From Pelargonium cotyledonis (taxonomy: Eukaryota > Streptophyta > Magnoliopsida > Geraniales > Geraniaceae), in assembly GCA_036897625.1 (NCBI GenBank), contig JAYMTA010000502.1, positions 1 to 27,706 of the forward strand: 27,706 bases of DNA, read 5' to 3'. Positions 1 through 9,606 of the stretch are shown here, in pieces. The translations under genes and the position numbers were made by a program. A model generated the notes under the pieces. It ran no database searches and was not told the origin of the DNA. It worked only from the letters and a program-made list of their open reading frames with translations. Within the stretch, counting starts at the first letter, position 1, and every line of letters starts with the position of its first letter.

Positions 1-897
1 GGAAACAAAAACATCTAAATAATGGGCTGGCAAAGGATAAGGACAGACAAGAAGAGTTGCATGGATTTTGAAACGTGGAAAGTAAATATGCTCTCCGTCT
101 CAAAACGAAGGTTCTCTCTTTTTTTTTTTTTTTTTAAGTGACTTATACATTATTCACAGTTTCACACTATTTTTATAATAAATTTATTAAACATATTTAC
201 AAGTATATAAGAGTAATATATAATATTAATTAAATATAATAATACTTATTTTGAAACGGAATATGAATATTGGTTTATGAATGACAACCCATATTTGTCT
301 GTCTGTCCCTATCATGTTTAATTATTTATAGTCATTTGACAGTTTTGCCGTTTTCTTTGTTGGCACAATTACCTATCTCATCCACCATATATGTCCATAC
401 TGATTGAAACTGTACGAGACAGTGTAGTGGACTTTCTGGTTTCTGGGTCACTAGATTTGTGTCATTTCGTTGAGGGGCTTAATTATGATAAGACTTGATA
501 TCGAATAAAAAATCGATAAGTTAGAGCCTTCGATGGTTTATTCTAAATTGTCAGTCAATTTTAACCCGCACAGGCACCTGCACACCCTTCTTATCCAATC
601 ATACATATGAAATTTTGAATGTATCTTCATTTTCTTGCTTTAAGCCATTGCCATTCTTGTGCCCAATTTCTTTCCATGACGATGGTACTCGAGCAAGAAA
701 CATCTATAGAAAGACCCAGTTCATCGAATTAAATCATTTATATCTAAAATGCATCAATGTCCCAATATATTATCAGTTGAATCGACAAACATCACAGCAT
801 TTGCTACTTAGTACATAAATAGTTAGATTCTGAATGAGAGAGACTACCTCAACTAGTTTGTTTCTCGCCAATATGGTATCCTTCGCGTCCAGTTGGG
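1..897. other. 3' flank of the RING-CH gene, no gene seen
   Basis: The stretch left of the RING-CH stop codon is AT-rich, with a run of about 18 T near 119-136 and no reading frame that looks coding. The part nearest 897 must hold the 3' UTR of the minus-strand gene. Its polyadenylation site cannot be fixed by eye. A minus-strand AATAAA (tttatt on the plus strand near 537) is a weak candidate signal. Confidence 0.5.
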
Positions 898-3800
898 CTA
901 TGTTTCTTGCTGCCGCGAACTATCCATTGGCTGCGTGTTGGGATTGGGATCTTGAACTATTTGCTGTTGTTGCTGCTGCAGTTGCTGCTCGCGCTCGTCC
1001 CGAGTTGGCTGCTCGGATCGTAGTTCCACTTGCCGAAGCTGTGCAGCTCTTCTAGTATGCTGTTCGTGAGACTGCAGTTGCCTACTTGCTCTCCATCTAA
1101 GATACTCCACAAGAAGGGAATTTGTGCTGATTGCAATCCCAAACCCAGTAAATGAAGAGAGGAGGACTGAGAGAAGCGCGTTCACATTTAGCTGCATGTT
1201 TCGAAAACAATATGAGATCGTGATTCATGAACCCTCCCCATTTTATGTAATTGATGAGCAGAACTAGAATGATCATGTGGCACGTGTGCATAGAAAGAAT
1301 ATGGTCACACTTACTACAGTATAAAAGATGTGAGCAAACAGGATGACGATTGCAAACTGGAAGGAAGCATAAGCCCATATGTAGTTCCGGCTCACTGCCA
1401 CGATGACACATCATTAGGTCTTTGTGTCACGATAATTCATGATATATTATAATGCTTTACGAAACTGCAAGAAAAAATGGGAAATGAAGATCAAGATTGA
1501 CATTAGGTGGTAGTGTGCAACGGAGCACAAGGGTATTGCGGTCTTTTCATTGGAATCTCGTTATTGTTATCTCTATATTCACAATTTCATCTTTACCTTC
1601 GAACCTTATGTTCTCCGCATCTTACAATAATGAAGACTTTTAGGTGCATTAAAATACTATACATTTGCAGGATATTTCTCTATTAATATTTTTTTTTAAA
1701 GAATAACAATATTGTTGTTTTGCCCTGCAGCTGGAAAGCAATACTAGGACTTCTATCTAGTGACTTAAGTGCAAGTCTAATTTAATGTTACTGGTGCGAG
1801 TGTTTTTGGGCTGAGTCTTTGATATGGAGTGGTGAACAACCTAGCTAAGTCTTGAAGATTGGCAACTTGTTAGACCTATTTGTGCTTTACATTCACTAAA
1901 TTTAGGAGGAAGTACAGAAATGTTCGTTACTAATACATTTGAAGTATTTATAAGTTAAGATCTTAGGTAAGTTGGTATCCCTAAAATGATTTACATTTTC
2001 TCAGAAAGTATCTTTTACAATGATATTACCTTCTTCAGTTTGATCTCATCTCCACGCACCATTTCAGTTCCCAAATGCAACCGAAACTTCTCACTGTTGC
2101 ATATCAACCCAGCCCACCATTTATACAGTAAACTAGTTCAAGACACCAATAATCAGATCTGTTCTATGATACACAACTTAATTTCAGAGTTTACAAACCA
2201 TTATCACATTTTTCTTGACAAAGGGCCCTTTCATAAACAATTCATGAAATACATAATGGCAATTTTTTTATAATAGCAATCATACTCCCAACTTTAATTG
2301 ACGCAGCAAAGAAACAACTTGATGTGCACTAGACGAAAGAACATTACTCCCTCCATCCAACACTAACTTTCCCATTTAATTTAACTTAGGCAAATATTAA
2401 GAATTTATTAGTGTTGAACTTTACCCATGTGCCCTAGTTGTTACTCACTCAAAATGGTTAAAACTAGCTAAATTAAAGGGCACTATTGGGAAGCATAATT
2501 AGATTGTCAAAAGCTAAAGTGGACAGTTAAAATGAAACATTCAGTTTTAGTATAGAGGACAATTAAAGTGGGGCAGGGGGAGTATGAAACTAACCCATGG
2601 TGGAAGCAATCATTGACGAGAGGAGTCCTAAAATACAAGAGAAAGGTAATGAAACAGCAAGAGCACGAGGACCCAAATCCATTACCTGCTCATGGAAATA
2701 AACAATCCCAGTCACTAACCCAGGTGGGAAACGTATTATAAAATAAAACATGGAAATAATTTACTCTGAAGATCACAGCAATTACTCATACACAAAATCA
2801 TAGCATGCGACTAAAGATATATATCATGTGATGAATCCTCAATTATATGTTGCATTTTTTTCTTCTCAAAGCACTCATTGTTAAGCTTAAAGATAAATTG
2901 ACAATTGGTACAGTAATAATACAGTCAAGTACAGGGCTCTTGAATCTTGACTACTAGTGCCAAATTCATCGAAGTATGGTACCAAAGGCTTGTGAAGAAG
3001 ACGGGGAGCAGTCAAGCCTAGAACACATTTCTTACTCTTATGATATTGTCAGACCCTAAATCCCTTTTACATGTGATCTAGGTAATACTTCAAGCAATCT
3101 ACATCACCTTTACCACTAGCCATATTGCCTTAGATATTAATTTCAAAGGTAAAACAATTTAGTCACAAACTAACGTGATGATATATTAGTATTAATCTCA
3201 AATAGACTATCAATCTGATAGAATTCAAATGATGTGAAAAACCTGTTCATTAATTATATCCTAATGAATGTGCAGTGTAAAAAACACATGGATGGCCATT
3301 ACACATACTGCGGTATGATTTCATATTTTCATAGTGACAAGAAATGATATCTTAAAGTACGGGAAAGAAAGCAAAATTCTTCATACCAGAAGTTGCTCCA
3401 AAAAGCAAAAATAAGCAAGCATGCTGACCATGACTAGAACTGGTACATCCTGCCAGACCCTGTCCATGAACATGTAGAGACCAATAAGGCAATGTGAACA
3501 GATAAAAAACCATTTAGTAGATATAGGCAAGTAGGCAACTGACAACACTTTAAAATGAATAAAATAAAAATGTATCTGAGAAGTGAGCTGTCAATGCATC
3601 AACTAACTTTTTCGTAAATGCAAGACTGAAGAATTAACATGTCAACGCATTAGCTAAAAATAATTAAACGATCAATCATTTAAAGCTAACAATTAAGCTT
3701 ACCTGTAACCAATATACTCCCTTTGCTGTGGTACAGTTCGGCGACGTCTAATTACAGTCTCAGGATTATTTATTTTCAATAATGTTACAGGAAGGTTTCG

Positions 3801-6800
3801 TACATCCTGCTTACAGACATCACATGTCCTATTTCCTTTTATGCTAAACCACTTCACAGCACACTCTTGGTGAGCAAGTGCAAGCTCTCCTTTGCAGCTA
3901 CACTCCATCTTGAGAGTTTCGCCTCCTTCCGTAAGCGCAACCAAACAAATCCTGCACACTGCTTCTTCTTCAGGTATATCTTCAGCAGGATCTTCAGTAA
4001 CTGAAACAAAATGTTACAAGAAAATGAGTTAAGAAGATAATCTAATCTAATAAAAAAAAAAACTCAACAAATAGCACGAGAGCAAAAGAAATAATGAAAA
4101 AGAGCAACAAATTCAGGCTACCACAACAGCTACATTCCATTCAGGAATTCTTCTTTCTTACAAACAACAGGATTTAAGTCCACTTCACATTCTATACGAT
4201 GGATTTAGGACGGAGATACCTGAGGTCACTTCATAACATGCACAGGAAGATAACTAAGGTGAATAAAGTACAAAAGAAGCATCTGTTTTTCCTCCCTGTC
4301 TATTTCAAGCATTATCTACTCCCTACAACTTTGCTGATTACAGAAGGATTTTATGTGACCATTCAGAAACAGTTGACATGACTAGAAATAAGGATAAAAG
4401 ATTGAACAGTATGGACTGCTACTGACTCTTGAAGGGTTCAAGAACTGATGGAAAGAGAAATAATACTGCAGTTGATATTTTCAGCAGAAACTGTTATGTA
4501 GCATGCAAAACAGAGATTATTTGTCACATGAGTTGCCATGGTAAGTTGAATATAATAACTTGTAATCTATATGCCAACCCAAAAGCTTAACCTATTATGT
4601 ATAGGTTCCAACCAGTATATAAATTGGTTTCAAACCCCACAGTCCACACACTTTTAATAAAGGGGTACTTAAATAGTCCCCTCACGTACAGGCTAGTTCT
4701 ACACGTGGACAAAGAACTACACAGGAAGGCAGTAAAAATGGATTACCGGCCAAGACCATATCAACTATGTTACTATGTTAAACTTTACTGCAACCTAAAA
4801 GTCCAAACTATTAAGTGGAGGACCGAATTAGTATATCAAGTGGTATCATGTTCCACACACTTTCAAAATTGGGATCCTTCAATAGTGACTGTCAAGCATA
4901 CATATTTTAAATATTTATTCAGCAAGCCTTGTTCATTGACATAAAAGAACTGTAACTATCCAAAACTATGCTATTGAATCATTATAACACTAACATACAC
5001 TTTATACATGGAGTTTGAAGTTCAATAAGTAAAAAATTAGCATCTACCAATATCTCCTGTTGGAGCATCATTTGTTGAGGCGCCATTAACAGATGCAGGG
5101 CGAGGGGTTGCTGAAATAACACGTATCACACCTCCACTTGAATCCGTCCGCCTCAAACTTCTGGTTTTAACATTTACTGGAACCGATAATGAACGTGTCA
5201 TAAGGTGCTGAGCTCTTAATTTCTGTTAGAAAACAAGACATACTTTGAAGAGTGCAAACAAATATGACAGAGCATTTGTTACCATACTATACAATAATTT
5301 AGGAATAAAATTCTTACAACTGTGTTATACAATGCAGGTACACAAGGTCTGCTAAGAGATAGAATAAGCAAAATGTACTTACAGAAAAATCAGAATGAGA
5401 ATCCAGATGTCTATCATGGGCAGACTCAGTAGTTGAAACCGCAGTAGGTGTAACTGGTAAAGAATTTGTCATTTTTGATGATGATGAGAAAAAGACCTTA
5501 TTGAGAGAGAATGACCTCGAGGTGGAAGGCTTATCCAGAGAAGCATCTGATGTTGGAGTATCTGGTATGATAAGAACGGTCTTCTCTGCATCTTGAGACA
5601 AATTTTTTACTCTAAAGCTCCTCTGAGGAATCAGATTTCTCACCGACGACTTGAACTTGGCTGAATTTGGTCTAGGGGGCAGCCCTGCTTTAGTAGAACT
5701 AGGACTTGGTGCAGAAGGAATATCTATCCCAGTGAAAACATCACTTCCCAGAGACCTTTCAGGTATATGCAAAGAGGAGAGGTTAGGTCGCCTGGACTGC
5801 TGTACCAAGGATATCTCTTCACTTATGTCCTGATTACTTGTCTACAAAGCAATAAAACCCATTTACAAAACAGTCCAATTATAAGATTCTAGTATGCATA
5901 AAGAGTAAAACTAAAAAGGCATGAACAAGCAGATTGGGTAATCAAGGGTATCAATTTTATATACAAAACTAAACTCGAAAAGGAACGTAATTTGTAACAC
6001 ATTTTTCTACTCAACTAGTTTAGAATACTGAAACTATAGATTCATAGCACAAAGGAAGAATAATAAATAAATAAAACATGAGCTTATGAGGTAATATATA
6101 GGGCTGTTTGTTCTGAAAGAAAACCCCTGACTATGCTATATTAAATATCTTATTCTAAATTCAGATGTATATGTATAAGCAAATTGCCAGTCATACAATT
6201 AACTCTACATACAGTCAAACTCTCACATCCACTTTCCTCCTAGAAAGTTGAACCTCAGTAGTCCTCTGTTTTAAAAACCTTGGCCATACAAAGTGAGGCA
6301 GGTTCCATAAATATGTACCAGAGCTACAAAAAAAACACCATGAACAAAAAAAGAAATTATCTTTATCTTCAGCCGCGTCAACCATCTGCCAAATACTTGC
6401 CCAGTGAACCATAAGCTATCCTCAAATATTCAGACTATGCAGGGTTAGCTTAGTTTAGCTACTATAGCATAAAATGATGCTGCTTTGAGAGCAAAGTTTC
6501 CCACAACAAACAGGCCAGCATAAATCAACAGTTTCCACCCCCAAAATTCAAAATTGGTGAGTAAAAAATATAAATCCTTCGCATATAATGCTACTCCATA
6601 TCTAGCCGAACAGTTCCACCGCACAGCACAATAATTCAAACTACTCTCGAGCTTATCCGTGTGCTAAGAGATGCGAGAAACTCAGAAGCTGTGAAACAAA
6701 TAAACAAATCGAGATTGAGGAGAAAATGAGAGAGCAATACACACCTGGGGCTGGGGGCGATCGGTAGAAGAAGAAGCTGAGGTGGATTCTTCACTGCGTT

Positions 6801-6822
6801 GAGCTTCAACGTCCAATTTCAT
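898..6822 (-). CDS. Membrane-anchored RING-CH (MARCH-like) E3 ubiquitin ligase, 8 exons
   Basis: A predicted E3 ubiquitin-protein ligase of endomembranes that would transfer ubiquitin from an E2 to membrane proteins. Coding exons (minus strand): 6822-6745, 5841-5383, 5222-5048, 4000-3703, 3459-3387, 2685-2595, 1394-1315, 1191-898; together 1548 nt, 515 residues, all introns GT-AG. Residues 1-237 are Ser/Pro/Thr-rich and look disordered. Residues 253-300 form a C4HC3 RING-CH finger: C253-x2-C256, C271-x-C273, H281-x2-C284, C297-x2-C300, with W288 before the last pair. Four hydrophobic segments follow (about 342-361, 369-390, 398-418, 423-445), then a charged, Gln-rich tail with six consecutive Gln. 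This finger-plus-membrane arrangement is that of plant MARCH-like proteins; the substrate cannot be told. An in-frame ATG 66 nt upstream (6888) would add 22 residues; I chose 6822 because the next residues are acidic and polar like the rest of the N-terminus. Confidence 0.9.
1395..2594 (-). other. Intron 6 of the RING-CH gene (1.2 kb)
   Basis: This intron lies between the exons coding for the second and third membrane segments. It holds a Stowaway-like element right behind its donor site. A 95-codon plus-strand frame inside it (1986-2273) shows no domain and reads as low-complexity chance sequence. Nothing else was recognised. Confidence 0.75.
2347..2582. mobile_element. Stowaway-like MITE inside RING-CH intron 6
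   Basis: The element begins CTCCCTCCATCC and ends with GTGGGGCAGGGGGAG, the degenerate terminal inverted repeats typical of Tc1/mariner-derived Stowaway MITEs. It is flanked by TA on both sides (2345-2346 and 2583-2584), the expected target duplication. Length is about 236 bp, AT-rich inside and with no coding capacity, which is normal for the class. The inner arms are also typical (ACTTTCCC on the left, GGACAATTAAAGTGG on the right). The arms mismatch at many positions, so it is an old copy. Confidence 0.8.
2686..3386 (-). other. Intron 5 of the RING-CH gene (701 bp)
   Basis: An AT-rich intron between the exons for the first and second membrane segments. I saw no coding remnant, repeat or RNA gene in it. 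Confidence 0.7.
4001..5047 (-). other. Intron 3 of the RING-CH gene (1.05 kb)
   Basis: The intron separates the Ser-rich region from the RING-CH exon. The part at about 4590-4870 is less AT-rich than the rest and holds a 115-codon plus-strand frame (4597-4944) with no recognisable domain. That part may be an old insertion, but I could not assign it to a family. Confidence 0.65.
5842..6744 (-). other. Intron 1 of the RING-CH gene (903 bp)
   Basis: A long first intron, AT-rich, with no recognised element. Two minus-strand frames of about 65 codons (6215-6412 and 6445-6639) have no family resemblance. Confidence 0.7.
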
Positions 6823-7135
6823 GGGTGCTTGGTTGGAGGGAAAATGTATGTGAAAAAATAACAGAAAATCCCTAAATTTGGAGACCAATGTGTGTATTTT
6901 AGAGAAATGAAAATATTTGTTCGGATCTCAATGAACAATTAAATCGAGTTTGCTTTTTCTACTTTTGTTCGAGTACTGTTTTTTTTATCTTCGAGTGTAT
7001 ACTGTGTACGGAGTATTTCATTTTTAATATAATTACCCGCCAACTTGTTTTCCGTGCTTTGTTGACTAATCTCATCTTTTACTCCTATCATATTTCAATA
7101 AAGTACGGAAATAATTACAATTTAACTACCACCAA
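6823..7135. promoter_or_regulatory. Presumed promoter and 5' UTR of the RING-CH gene
   Basis: Immediate upstream region of the minus-strand RING-CH gene. It is AT-rich and contains no clear TATA box at a convincing distance. The transcription start cannot be set by eye. Position alone supports this call. Confidence 0.35.
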
Positions 7136-7260
7136 GCATGTGACTCAACTAGTAAGGAGTTGTTCAAATTTAACTTGAAATTTCAAGTTTGACTCTTATA
7201 GAATGCAGTTGTGTTAAAATTTGGTAGAAAGAGTTTTGCTGTCCTTGTAATCCTATCCGG
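7136..7260 (+). repeat. Possible tRNA-derived SINE head
   Basis: The sequence TGACTCAACTAGTAAGGA (starting near 7141) resembles a pol III A box, and AAGTTTGACTCTTA (starting near 7185) resembles a B box (consensus GGTTCGANTCC). The spacing, about 45 bp, is tRNA-like. No poly(A) tail or target-site duplication was identified, so this is a resemblance and not a proven SINE. Confidence 0.35.
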
Positions 7261-7485
7261 CTTGAAGTAAAAAGTTCTTCCCCCCCATCTAATGATGATG
7301 TGTCCGCAAGTTCAACCTCAACCCATGATTCGGCAATGATGCATGGCACGACGGACGATGACCTAGAGCAAATGAAGATGGCTGGACTTGAGGTCAAAAG
7401 AGGTTTCGCTGACCTTCTTGTAGGTGAAGGAGAGGATGGGACGTTGGTGCTCCAACAACGGCAACCCCTAATTTTTAGATCTTAA
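7261..7485 (+). pseudogene. Unrecognised coding-like remnant
   Basis: A stop-free stretch of higher GC than its surroundings, with an ATG at 7300 and a stop at 7483-7485. The product would be 61 residues, acidic (a TDDDLEQ patch), with no family I recognise. It stands alone in AT-rich DNA with no visible partner exon, so it is more likely a captured or decayed gene fragment than a working gene. Confidence 0.25.
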
Positions 7486-8140
7486 TGTTTATTGTTGTCA
7501 CAAATCTAAATAGATTTTAGTTAATTTGTTTCATTTATGTCGTATGAGTTAATTTTGTTGTTATTCATTATCAATTCAATATGAAAATTACCATAAAGAG
7601 TGAAACTATAATTAATTTTAAAATACATTTAATTTTTAAGTGTCGTGTTAAAAAATGAGAGTTTTGCACACGACATCTAGTAAATAATTGAGTCTTAACT
7701 ATTATCGATTTAAATAAAACATTTTACTAAAATTAAAAGTATAAAAAAAATATGCATTTTTTTACACTTGCATTTAAATTTACACTTTAAAAGCTATATA
7801 ATAGAGTCTTTTTGTTAATTATATTATCCCTTACATATAAGTAAACACTATAATGCAGTGTATACATACATTGTTTCCTACAAATCAAATGCTTTGGCCA
7901 TAGAATATAAATACTTTTGTTATTGTGCTAACCAGTTGTTGATGTTGCAACTTGCAAGTGGAAGAGTGACTTACAATTTAATAATTGACTTGTGATGTAA
8001 TAGTCCAACAAAATGACTCTCAACTCTTCTTGTCCTTATCAATGTTTCGTGTGGCACTACAAGTTGCAAACTATTATATTGCACAATTGCTTGTCATTGT
8101 CCATGTAAGATTGTTCCATTAATAATTATTTTAAAATCAC
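7486..8140. other. AT-rich intergenic DNA, nothing recognised
   Basis: I found no reading frame or repeat family here. A 10-bp inverted pair (TTGCAACTTG near 7944 and its complement near 8060) has poor flanking complementarity and could be chance. Confidence 0.6.
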
Positions 8141-8240
8141 TTAAGTGGCGCAATTAGTAACACATGATGCGTAAGTGGAAAGAGCGTTTGCTTTCGATCT
8201 CTACTCAACATATTCTTAGAAAGAGGCTTAAACTTTAACA
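8141..8240 (+). repeat. Second possible tRNA-like (SINE) head
   Basis: AGTGGCGCAATTAGTAA resembles an A box and GCTTTCGATCTCTA resembles a B box, about 45 bp apart, as in tRNA-derived SINEs. The match is imperfect and no tail or target duplication was found. Confidence 0.3.
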
Positions 8241-8269
8241 TGTGCCCTCGTAACACGTGCTCTCGCATC

Positions 8270-8590
8270 GAATGAAGATTAGTTTGTGTATGGTCAAAAG
8301 CTTTAAATGTGTATATCTATAATGGAGATTAGTTTGTGTATGGTCAAAAGCCTTAAAGGTGTTTACCTCCGAATGGAGATTAGTATGTGTATATATGGTC
8401 AAAAGCCTTAAAGGTGTTTACCTCCGAATGGAGATTAGTATGCGTATATATGGTCAAAAGGCTCAAACGTATATACCTCGAATGAAGATTAGTTTGTGTA
8501 TGGTCAAAAGCCTTAAATGTGTGATCAAAAGGCTCAAAGGTGTTTATCTCCGAGTAGAGATTAGCACGTCAAAAGGCTCAAATATTTCTA
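8270..8590 (+). repeat. Degenerate minisatellite, unit about 50-55 bp, about six copies
   Basis: Copies start at 8270, 8321, 8372, 8427, 8481 and 8553. Each opens with AATG(A/G)AGATTAGT and contains TGGTCAAAAG followed by CCTTAAAGGTGTTTACCTCC or a variant. The third and fourth copies are nearly identical over their first two-thirds; the fifth is lengthened by a partial internal repeat; the last is truncated. A 111-codon frame (8359-8694) runs through the array, but it exists because the repeat lacks stops in that frame and is not evidence of a gene. Confidence 0.85.
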
Positions 8591-9110
8591 TTGCGAAAAT
8601 ACGAGTCTGTTCAAAAACTCCATGGTTTAACAGAAAAATTTATTTTAAAATCCATAGATTGTTTGAAAAAAATCCAAAGAAGTTATATTGTTGAGTATAA
8701 CTATAATACATAATTAGCAGTAACAATCAGATTCAACCATTCATTCAATTGAACCAATTGGCTTTTAGTAAATAAATTGATTTAATTTTTGAATAACTTG
8801 ACAAATCGTACCTAATAACATGATATATTAGTACAATCGAGTCTTAGTCATTACTTCATTGATTGTCTTTTTTTCTCTAAAATTTTCATGTGTGTTCATA
8901 AAATTATGGGCATCACATATTCACATTGCTGACTTGTGAGTTGTGACTACTCAACTGGTTAGACCAAAGTTTCAGGTCAATTTTAAATAATTAATTAATT
9001 GTGGGGTGGAATTGAAATTGAGTAGTAGTTTGGGGGGTCTCATTGCAATTAGCTCTTTGTAATTTATGGGCCAAAATGAGTCATCAGTCAAGATCTAAAA
9101 AAGTCCATTG
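8591..9110. other. AT-rich intergenic DNA with a third tRNA-like head
   Basis: Mostly featureless AT-rich sequence. Around 8938-8990 the string ACTCAACTGGTTAGACC resembles an A box, followed by a weak B-box-like TTTCAGGTCAA. Nothing else was recognised. Confidence 0.35.
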
Positions 9111-9606
9111 TAAGGATTGTGGGCTGTTATCTTCCAAGGCCCATAATATCAATGACGTCATCAATATCTAACGCGGGACTCAACTCGGACGAGTCTGTCG
9201 CCATTAACGATTTCCTTTCCTTAGTCCCAGAGGTTGGGATCGAATCAAGCAGAACACCAACAGTCATGAGATACCTCAGAGCTGAAGTAGAGTTTCAGCA
9301 ATGGCAACGAGTTGCTGAAAGTTCTTACTCGGTCTAGGGATCGGGTCTCCTGACAGGTTCGGATCTGATACCTCAATACGTCAACACTTGCACGCACAGG
9401 TTTTCATATGTTACCGAGTTTTGGCTCAATTACTGTTTGGCTGCCGAGAAATCGTCTGGAAAATCAAACCCGTATTTTCTATATTTTTCGCTGTTATAGG
9501 GTTTTAGCATTGCGCGTGGTGAAGCTTACACCACCAATTTTGTGTCATTTGATTTGTTTCAGTCTAATTGGAGACGAGCAATTGTGATTTCGTGATTTGA
9601 GGAGCC
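9060..9606 (+). promoter_or_regulatory. Presumed promoter and 5' UTR of VPS53
   Basis: Upstream region of VPS53. TGGGCC near 9067 and GGCCCATAA at 9138-9146 match the site II / UP1 type motifs common in promoters of plant housekeeping genes. A stop-free stretch at 9119-9337 (72 codons) is more GC-rich than its surroundings but has no family I recognise. An ATG at 9408 opens a 59-codon upstream frame ending at 9587, which would be a uORF if transcription starts before it. The start site itself cannot be seen. Confidence 0.4.

Noticed and set aside
1986..2273. 95-codon plus-strand frame in RING-CH intron 6
   Set aside because: AT-rich composition with no recognisable family; most likely chance.
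4597..4944. 115-codon plus-strand frame in RING-CH intron 3
   Set aside because: No domain, no promoter context, antisense to a well-supported gene, and located wholly in an intron.
7944..8070. 10-bp inverted pair as a possible hairpin or MITE
   Set aside because: Complementarity does not extend beyond the 10 bp core and there is no flanking target duplication.
8359..8694. 111-codon frame through the minisatellite
   Set aside because: The repeats are not a multiple of three in length, so the peptide repeats do not stay in register; no sign of selection on a protein.
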